Source of the DNA: Platanthera guangdongensis
Taxonomy: Eukaryota; Streptophyta; Magnoliopsida; Asparagales; Orchidaceae
Length of the DNA: 64,000 nucleotides
Assembly (NCBI GenBank): GCA_039583875.1
Contig: CM077164.1
Coordinates: 65,379,628 to 65,443,627 of the forward strand
Reading direction: 5' to 3'
The translations under genes were made by a program, and so were the position numbers. Numbering within the stretch: the first letter of the stretch is position 1; each line of letters opens with the position of its first letter. Shown piece after piece: positions 56,938 through 64,000 of this stretch. The notes under the pieces were generated by a model. It had not been told where the DNA came from and searched no databases. It was given only the letters and a program-made list of their open reading frames with translations.

Positions 56938-57466
56938 GTTAGCACAAGCTTCCCTAAGAAGAATATGTAAGTACAAAATTTCTCAGGAAATTTGTCTAAG
57001 TACAAAGTTTGTATCCACACAAGCAAAATTGTGTCGACACACTCAGTATGTTGTGTCGAGAAAGAAAAAGGATGTGTCGACACAGAAATAGTATCTGTGT
57101 CTACAGAAGAATAGGTGTCGACACAACCTTATCGAGACCTTATATCTAGAGGATTTTTTGTGTCGACACACAAAAGTTGGTGTTGACACAACTATGTCAA
57201 GACATGACCAGCCCGTATCAACTCTGACATAAGTATGTCGACATCTAGACGTGTCGACTAAACCTAAGTTTTGTCAAGACCTAGGTCATTTCTGTTGACA
57301 CATGTAAAAATTTTATCGACTAAGGCTCGTCTTTTGACCTGCCCTTTACGCTAACACTGTAAATAGGTAAAGCCAAAATCTGGTTGACTACGCTTTCAGA
57401 AATCTAGGATCTGCACCTTGTGTCGACAAAGACCTTCTCTTCTTTTCTCTTCCATTTCTCTCGATA
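56938..57466 (+). promoter_or_regulatory. SIRE-2 pol-env spacer with TGTCGACA motifs
   Basis: No coding sequence is seen. It starts with a short LTR-like stretch (GTCTAAGTACAAAG, compare TTCTAAGTACAAG in the LTR at 49912). About ten TGTCGACA-type palindromes and variants follow (57033-57430). Then comes a pyrimidine-rich leader (TTCTCTTCTTTTCTCTTCC) and the ATG at 57467. A weak TATA-like TGTAAATAGG lies at 57358. The position and motif match the spacer of SIRE-1, which has its own motif. Confidence 0.45.
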
Positions 57467-58659
57467 ATGGAGCCTCACCAAGATGATAAGGTGAATGAAG
57501 GATATGAGCTGGTTCGTGGAGGATTCACGATAGCTTCATAAGAAATCCAGGGTGTCATTACCTTAATATTTGATAATGCTTTGGAATTCTTGGTCTCAGA
57601 ACCAACAAAAATTTGGAAAAAGGAAGTAATGGAATTCTATTCATCTACTACTGTGGACACAGAAGGGAAGAAGATCAAAGCCATAGTTCAAGATTCCCGA
57701 GTTAGACTAACACTTAAGACTATCAGGAAATCACTCCAACTTCCCATGGTTAAGGATGATGAAGAAATTGTTCCATCCAGGACTAAATAAGCACTAAGTT
57801 GGTGCGGGCTGAACCCTAATATCAAGTTTGGATCATCTATTGCCGGAAAGGGATGAATTCCCAAGGAAAGTTTCTGTCTGAGGTAGTTGGCAAGGTAATT
57901 CTGTGTAAGACTGGTGGACATGACAGAATTTCAGTCCATATGTTCAGTGTGATGACAAGGATTATTTTCACTATAAAAACAGACTGGGCATCAATAGTTT
58001 TAGATAAACTTCAAGAAGGAATAAAGAAACCAAATCTGGGAAGGATTTTGAGTTTATGTCTATCTACTATAATACCAGATGTTTTGAACCAACTTCCAGG
58101 AACCAAAATCAACCACATGAGGAGGATGGATGTGAGAATTCTATCTAGATGGGATAGAGTATTGACAAAGGAAGTATCTAATCCACAGAAGCACGTTAAT
58201 AAAGATAAACAATAGAAAAAGATTATTCAATAAGCAGAATCCTCTAGTGATTCTGAAGAAGAAGTGGTCTTCAGTTCAGATGAAGACATGCCACAAAAAG
58301 AAGCACAGGATCAAGTGGAGAGCAGTATGCTCTTAGAGCAACAGGTCGTCTCCACTCCAGGGGGAGAAAATCCTGAACCAGCAGTACAAGACACTGTACA
58401 AGTTGAGCTGCCTGCCTAAGGGGGAGGTATTATTGAAGCTTCTCTAGAAAGTGAGCAAGCTGCTGATACTATTATGGAAATAGTGTCAGATATCGACAAT
58501 GAAGCACTGCTAAATGTTGAGAAAGAGGCACAAGATGAGCAGATAAAAGATTCTGCTCAAAATAATCAAGTAAGTATCTCATCTATAGAGCATGACCTGG
58601 ACAAAGATCTAGATGTCCAGGGAGAACCTTCTATTTTCCAAACAAATTTTGTTCCTCCT
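57467..58659 (+). pseudogene. SIRE-2 env-like ORF, N-terminal part
   Basis: ATG at 57467 (MEPHQDDKVNEGYELVRGGF). A stop (TAA at 57539) precedes an open stretch to 57790. A frameshift near 57845 leads to 57853-58215, and more stops follow at 58213, 58231 and 58419. Similarity to the SIRE-1 env-like N-terminus is clear in RLTLKTIRKSLQLP and FLSEVVGKVILCK. An acidic Ser/Glu-rich region follows. The solo LTR interrupts it after FVPP (58659). The function is unknown. Confidence 0.78.
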
Positions 58660-59973
58660 TGTTGGAACCCTAGTTCTGATTTGGGCAAGGATCACTATTA
58701 GGAATATTAGATTGACCCAAAATGTATAGTCATGGGTCATAGGATTATTTCCAGGTTTGGTTATTCAGAAGGACTCTCCAGAATTGCTGAAAGAATTCTG
58801 AGAAATGCAGTTAAGACAAAGTCAGTACATCAACTTGACGATCGTCGAACGCAGTTCGACGAACGGCGAACTCAGGTCGACGAATTCTGAGTTCATTCCT
58901 TGAACTCAGGTCGACAAACTCAGGGCTCAAGCAAGACGGTCAGCTCGACGAAATCCAGCTAAGTTCGACGAATGTTGAACTCAGGTCAACGATCGGTGAA
59001 CTCAAGCTAGTCATCTGGTCAACGAACACAGAAGCTGAGCTCGACGAACCGCAAGTTCCAGTCAACGAATTCTGTGCAGAGTTTCTAGGCGTATTAGTTA
59101 CAGCTAGCGGAATTAATTGATGCTTAGTTAAAGCAGATAATTGCCATCAGAATTAATGCTAAATATTCGTCTGAATATAGCCGTTTGGAGGCTGCATTAA
59201 TTATGGAGTAAATTAGGATTTAATGCTAATTGATTCCCAAAGAAATTACCATTCTCGGGAATCAATTAGTCATTACAGTCAAGATATATCAATTCAAATG
59301 TTTTTTTTTGAATCAGAAGAAACAGAAGCAACAGTGCACGGCAAGAACAAGAACAGTAGAACGACAGTGAAGGCTTTCTACAGAGAGAGGAACTCTGCAT
59401 CATCAAAGAAGATAATCATCAGAGTTCATCTGCTCCAAGCTTTCATCAGACAACTAATCAGTATCACTCTAAAAGCTTACTGGAGATCATCATCACTGTG
59501 AAGGCCTATCACCATGCAACAAAGCTTCCTGCAAACCTGAACCATTCAACATCTCAGGGGGAGCTTTTGCTACCATCAATACTCCACATAGTCTTCTCAT
59601 TGTGATTGAGAAAAGAACACTTCCATCACTCTCTCATCCCCACCTCTGTAAAGGGTTATTACTCCCTTCAAAAGTGAACTCCTTGGTGATAGGGCACCTG
59701 ATCAAAAACCTATTGGTTTTTAGGTACCTGATCAAAAGCCTGAAGGGTTTCTAGATCAACCTGAAGCAAATCTTGTGGTGATAGGGCACCTGATCAAAAA
59801 CCTAAGTGGATTCCTACCAGGGTGGTAGAAGAGGGGATGTACCCAAGTTTAGGGGAACCACTATAAATTCTTGTGTCGTCTGTGTGCTTGCTTTTCCTTC
59901 TTTATCTTTGTGCTGTGACTTTTTACATTAACTCTAGTTTAGAAGAAAGTTAAGATCTAACTGCTCACTTTCA
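58660..59973 (+). mobile_element. Solo SIRE-family LTR in the SIRE-2 env-like ORF
   Basis: 1314 bases, TGTTGGAACCC to CTCACTTTCA, with a perfect 5-bp duplication CTCCT (58655-58659 and 59974-59978). The start is close to SIRE-1 (TGTTGGAACACCC) and it carries the same CGTCGA/TCGACG motifs (58838-59070). The plus-oriented signature GGGGAACCACTATAAAT lies at 59859. No internal region is present, so it is a recombined solo LTR. Removing it would rejoin the env-like frame on both sides. Confidence 0.93.
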
Positions 59974-60917
59974 CTCCTGTTCAGATGCAGCAAGAGGTAA
60001 CTATGGACGAGCTATTCCCCGAACAACCAACATCAGGGACTAAGGGGGAGCAGCAAATCATAGAAAAAGAACTACCCGGAACTGAGGGGGAGGTATCTCA
60101 GCATGCCCCAACTGATAAGGAACCAGTGAATATACAAAGTTCCTCAGAATCTTCTGATGATGAAGAAGCCTCTGTGGCTAAGAAAAGGAAGTTAGCTTCT
60201 TTAAGGAAACAGAGCTCAGGCTATAAAAAGGACTTACAAATAGTCACACCAACACCTGTTCCAAGCATGGATTTAAGTTCCCTACTGGTCCAATTGCACG
60301 TGAAATTAGATGAGCAAAGGCAGTCTTTGGAAAGGTATGTGGATGAAACACATAAAGATTTGCAATTCCATGTGGCTCAAGATATCAAATCAATTAGATT
60401 TGAAGTAAATCAAAATAAAAAGGAAATGACAGATTGCTTCCACAAGGGAGGAAATGCTATGGTATACTTGGCAAAGCAACAACAAGAACTCAACACTAAA
60501 GTGGAAGACATTGCAGTTAAGCAAAGATATGTTCTTGATAATCAAATCCGGATGAATGATAATCTCAAAGAGTCACACTTTACCATTCTAACACAGATTG
60601 ATAATCTAACAACTGCTGTCAAAGCTGAAGTGTCCAAGCAGATCAAATAACATCTTGCTGCTGTTCAGGAAACATTTACAAAATCTCACAAGAATATTTC
60701 TTATTTCTTGCAGAAGTTTAGGAATTATTACAAAGAAGGAACAAATTATCTTATTAACCAAGTCAGATTTCAGAAGGATGATCTGAGAGATCATCTTGAA
60801 AGAGAGGTCATAAAGGGGGAGAGGGTGTTAGTCAAAGCCAGCTCAGATCATGCTAAATGGATATCAAATAGCATCAGGACAACTCTTGGATATCCACCCT
60901 TGTGTGATGATGACAAT
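59974..60917 (+). pseudogene. SIRE-2 env-like ORF, C-terminal part
   Basis: Frame continuing after the solo LTR: 221 codons open at 59985-60650, a TAA at 60648, then the same type of sequence to 60917. The acidic run SSESSDDEEASVAKKRK parallels SIRE-1 SSESDEFKTDSDDSS plus ARKRKAW. A long helical, coiled-coil-like region follows (60290-60640). The terminal TGA at 60918 is formed by the first bases of the SIRE-3 LTR, so the natural C-terminus is missing. No membrane segment is seen. Confidence 0.78.
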
Positions 60918-60952
60918 TGAAAGTCCACCTAGTGTCAGCTATGTGCACCTAT

Positions 60953-60966
60953 GGGGGGGGGGGGGG
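60953..60966. repeat. Poly-G run (14 G)
   Basis: Uninterrupted G tract near the end of the SIRE-3 LTR. SIRE-1 has a shorter GGGGGG at the same place. Its length is likely unstable or a sequencing artefact. Confidence 0.9.
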
Positions 60967-61901
60967 AATAGGTGACGAGTAGCGCTTTTGCGGAATTTAC
61001 GAACGTACCTGCACAATAAAAATAAAAAGCACAGCACACAGAATACACATGCAATTTATAGTGGTTCCCCGACTTGGGTACATCCACTTTCCCCCTTCGA
61101 CCTATCTCCCAACAAGGGACGACTCGGTCTCTTCTCCAACAGGATTGAAATCCAATCCCTGCACTATCGGAAGGAACCCTTCCACACGTGAGAGTCAACA
61201 CTCCCACAAAACGGGTTGCACCCAACCCTTACAACACGGAACAATCGTTCCTTTACAACAAAAGTAAATATAGAATGTACACGAGATACAAACTTCGTTT
61301 GGAGACTACGGTGTTCCTCTTCGTTCGACGACGTGTTCGTGAAGTCAATGAAGAGTCTACAACCTTGGTCTCTCTTGGAGAGGATCTCCCCGGAACCGGC
61401 GGCGGCAATACGAGCGGCGGCTAGCTTCGGGATCGGAGGCTCTGATGATGAGCGGCTGCTGAACTTGGAGATCCAAACTTCGTAGCGAAGCTAGCTTGGT
61501 CTTCCAACGGTCACACGAGGATCAGTCGTCTCGATCGATTCGGACGGGGGAGTTTTTTCCCGGTCAACAAATCGAGAGACAAGAGATCTCTGGATAGACA
61601 CGTGAGACTCAAGCTTTGCTAAGCTTCTGTCGCCGGAGATCACGAAGGATTCCCGATTGTTGACGGCGACCAACGTGTCCGAGCGCGACGGCGGCGGCGG
61701 AGAGGAATCGCGATTTTAGGGTTACGTCGCGGCTCGGTTTCTGATTGTCTTTTACTGTTCAAAATACCCGAATATATATACTGTAGATAACTCCAATATG
61801 ACCGTTTGTGGGACCCACAATAGAAATCCCTAAATCCGGTTCAAACTAGTCCAGCGGCAGAGTCCGGTCCAGCAGCATCCCGAGAAAACGCTAAGTGAAA
61901 A

Positions 61902-62150
61902 TCGGCGAGAATCACAGGTGATTCTCGACGAATCACTTATTGATTCTCATCGATTTTCACTTGGTATTCATGAACTGCTTAACCACTGGTTCGGCGAGAA
62001 TCACTAGTGATTCTCGCCGAATCTTACTTGGCACCGTTTTGAGGTAGCCAGAAGGGGTCGGCGAGAATCACTAATGATTCTCGTCGATTCGGCGAGAATC
62101 ACTAGTGATTCTCGCCGAATCGGCGAGAATCACTTGGTGATTCTCGTCGA
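61902..62150. repeat. Five long palindromes in SIRE-3 U3
   Basis: Positions 61902-61931, 61991-62020, 62058-62087, 62089-62118 and 62120-62150. The arm is TCGGCGAGAATCACT and its complement. Copies 61991-62020 and 62089-62118 are perfect 30-base palindromes with ACTAGT at the centre. The other three have one to a few mismatches. Confidence 0.95.
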
Positions 62151-62278
62151 ATTTTCCTTGGACGAATTTTCGTCTTCCACCCAGGAGCTGCTCCTTGACC
62201 CATCCATGCTCCTTGTCTTCTCTTGCATATGAACGGCCCTGTACTTGAAAGTAAGTGCACTCCAATAGAGAGAGTACA

Positions 62279-64000
62279 TGTAACATCCCATTTCCAACTA
62301 GACCCCTAAGAGTGGTTTTGGCCATGACTAGGTCATGACAAACCCTAGAAAGCCAGAAATGGGCCAAGAGATAGGAGGCCAAGGTGAGGATCACCATGGT
62401 CTGCTAATAGTAGAATTTTGAACAATGGTTTAGAATGACAATGGAGCTTCACCATGGCCCCAAGACCCTACCACAACACTCCCAAACATTTTGGGAGCCC
62501 CATTAGAGCCAAAAGGACCCATTAGGGTCAACCGAAGAGGCCCAGTTGACCAAGGTCAACCCTAGCCCTAAATGGGTCAAACTAGCCTACTTAGGGCCAA
62601 CTGACCTACTCCTAGCCTAAAGGACCCCTCCTATGCCCTCCTAACCCTAAAGTGAGGTCAAATGGTCACTAAGGACAAATTGGGGTCAGCCCTAGAGGCC
62701 AGGTTGACCCAAGTCAACTCAAGCCCTAACCTGGTCAAAATACCCTTACTAAGGGTATGTGACCTCCAAAGTACAGGGTAACCCTACATAACCCTACCTA
62801 GACCCTAAGGGAAGCCAATGGGTCACCCAGAACCCATAGGGGTCAACCCAATTAGTCATGTTGACCCAAGTCAACCCTCATTTAGGTCAAGTCAAACTTA
62901 ACCCAAAAGGGCTAACCCAAGCCCAAGCCACTTCTCCCTTAGGCTAAACCCATTCCCATGACCATCATAATCAAGTGGGCTGCATTTAGTTTGTGAAGTT
63001 GACTAGTCAACCAGAGGTGACTAGGAGAGAGAAAGGAGCTCCTCTCCATAATAATGGAGGAGAGAGAAAATGAGGAAGAAGAAGGGGGAAGTGAGAGGCC
63101 GGCCAAGGGAGAATAACAGCCACCCATTATGGCTGCAATCAACTCCTCTAGGAGAGAGGAGTTGATTCCAGCCGTTTCCCGGCCACCAAGGGGTGGGTTC
63201 AGCCCCCCTCCACACAACCCGAGCCACACCATTAATGGTGTTAATGGCCATTGAAGAACCAGCCTCTCCTCTCCCCCATTTGCCATTTAAACACCTTCAG
63301 GGAGCCGAGGAGATCATTTTAGAGCGTTTACCTGGAGGAGACGAGCCATTCCACTGTGCAGTTGCAGAAGCCGAGCGCCGCCGCCGTCGTCAATGGCATC
63401 CCGCCGCTCCTCTCGCATCCAGGCCGCCAGGAAGGTCCTCCCCCTCTCCTTAACCCATGGTTAGATCATAGCAATCGTTAGGACCAAGGTTCGGGCTCAA
63501 TTGAGCCCGATCCAATTCGGTTTTCATGGATTTTTCTGAAGAAAACTCACCTCTCGGGTTCGCCGGAAAAGGGGTTTCCGGCGGCCAAGCCGCCGCCTGG
63601 GGATGGCCACCACCTCAACGGAGGTGGTGGAGCCGGTGGCCGGCCGGGGAGGTGGTCGGGTCGCCGGCAGTGGCGTTTGGAAGTGGCTCCAGGCGGGATG
63701 AATCCTTGCCGTCGGCTCAAGGAAGAAGATGAAGGGATTCCGTCCCTTTTGCTTCAAGATTCGTGCGGGCCCGATTTTAAACTATAGGAAATTAATGATA
63801 TTTATTTCATTCTGTCACACTTTTGACATTTAATGTTTTATATTTTTAAAAATAGTTAGAGGCTCTGTATGAGCAAATGATCAACACATGATTTGTAGCC
63901 CTTCCTGTCTACTTTAGTGTAAAATTGGTTTGAACCCATTTGGGCTTTTGGTTTGACCAGGGCACCCATTTTGGTGGGACATACCCTTAGGACTAGGCAG
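62279..64000 (+). repeat. Probable LTR of another element, running off the window
   Basis: TGTAACATCCC resembles gypsy LTR starts in this window (TGTAACACCCC). No retroelement protein domain is found to 64000. Features: a GGTCAA/TTGACC-rich first 700 bases, a purine-rich leader-like stretch (63020-63100), then GC-rich sequence (63350-63760) with the inverted repeat GGCTCAATTGAGCC (63496-63509). Open frames here (for example 62939-63286 minus) are low-complexity and unlike known proteins. The orientation is assumed. Confidence 0.5.
62525..63012. promoter_or_regulatory. Cluster of W-box-like motifs
   Basis: About 15 copies of TTGACC/TTGACT or the complement GGTCAA/AGTCAA in under 500 bases, several as facing pairs (GTTGACCAAGGTCAAC near 62546, GTTGACTAGTCAAC near 62998). 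TTGAC(C/T) is the core bound by plant WRKY factors. Activity is unproven. Confidence 0.5.

Larger units (their letters stand above)
49788..60917 (+). mobile_element. SIRE-2: Ty1/copia SIRE/Maximus-type element, no 3' LTR seen
   Basis: Plus-strand element inserted in LTR F. Order: 5' LTR (49788-51464), primer site, gag, protease, integrase, RT, RNase H, spacer with TGTCGACA motifs, env-like ORF (57467-60917, split by a solo LTR). Its 3' LTR and right target duplication do not occur before 64000. A minus-strand SIRE LTR sits at 60918 instead, so the end is either displaced by nested insertions or deleted. Numerous stops and frameshifts, plus substitutions in the catalytic residues of protease and integrase, show long decay. 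Confidence 0.9.
60918..62278 (-). repeat. SIRE-3 LTR (minus strand)
   Basis: Left end TGAAAGTCCACCTAG parallels SIRE-1 TGAAAGTGCAGCTAG. The minus-strand signature (TTTATAGTGGTTCCCCGACT on plus, 61056) identifies a SIRE LTR. A TATA-like box on minus (about 61770-61780) is followed by AACCCTAAAATCGCG and a GC-rich leader. Five 30-base palindromes fill 61902-62150. The right boundary is uncertain: 62278 if the next element begins at TGTAACATCCC, or 62285 (TGTAACA) if the LTR ends there with an adjacent pyrimidine-rich tract. The left flank ACAAT (60913-60917) has no clear partner. Confidence 0.75.

Noticed and set aside
60918..62290. SIRE-3 as a simple solo LTR with target duplication
   Set aside because: Left flank ACAAT does not match the bases right of either candidate end (TCCCA after 62285). 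It is more likely interrupted by the element starting at 62279, or part of a larger element.
62939..63732. Possible host gene in the last kilobase (frames at 62939-63286 minus, 63193-63453 plus, 63526-63732 plus)
   Set aside because: The frames are short and low-complexity, overlap on both strands, and have no recognisable domain. The region reads like GC-rich LTR leader sequence.

Overview
This is nuclear DNA of a flowering plant. Essentially the whole window is LTR retrotransposon sequence. I found no host gene, no tRNA or rRNA gene and no DNA transposon. The lineages are typical of angiosperms: Ty3/gypsy chromovirus (Tekay/Del-like, integrase ending in a chromodomain-like tail) and Ty1/copia SIRE/Maximus (long LTRs, initiator-Met primer sites, an extra 'envelope-like' ORF after pol). 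The nesting depth and the many C-to-T nonsense changes suggest old, methylated heterochromatin (inference). The species cannot be named from the sequence.

Layout. (1) 1-985: gag remnant of a gag-only (TR-GAG type) gypsy element, followed by its LTR (986-2739, resuming 13951-14414). (2) 2740-13950, minus strand: a nearly complete Tekay element (Tekay-1) inserted in that LTR with a near-perfect 5-bp duplication (CGTTA/CGTTG). Its 3' LTR holds a solo LTR of another family (4235-5456, duplication CTCTT). (3) 14575-19026, minus: a second Tekay element (Tekay-2), truncated inside pol. (4) 19027-38325: a head-to-tail array of LTR-gag units of about 3.7 kb (units A to F) with shared LTRs and no pol. 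(5) 38326-49354, minus: SIRE-1, inserted exactly in the polypurine tract of unit F (duplication GAGGG). The interrupted LTR F resumes at 49355-49787. (6) 49788-60917, plus: SIRE-2, inserted in LTR F. Its env-like ORF is split by a solo SIRE LTR (58660-59973, duplication CTCCT). (7) 60918-62278: a minus-strand SIRE LTR (SIRE-3) abutting the end of the SIRE-2 env-like ORF. (8) 62279-64000: the probable LTR of a further element, rich in W-box-like motifs, running off the window.

How the parts relate. Tekay-1 encodes Gag, protease, RT, RNase H and integrase. The TR-GAG units encode only Gag, but share with Tekay-1 the polypurine tract, the LTR start and the LTR palindromes, so a Tekay-1-like element is the plausible source of their missing enzymes. 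Every gag copy now carries stops or frameshifts, so the array looks inert.

Most unusual. (a) Each LTR family carries its own dense cluster of short CG-containing palindromes. (b) In both SIRE elements the family-specific motif cluster occurs in the U3 of the LTR and again in the pol-env spacer. In SIRE-1 the spacer copy is followed by a TATA box, a CT-rich leader and a well-placed ATG, which looks like an internal promoter for the env-like ORF. (c) Tekay-1 has a candidate 91-nt intron exactly at the gag/protease border that reconciles the two reading frames. (d) The TR-GAG units form a tandem array rather than separate insertions.
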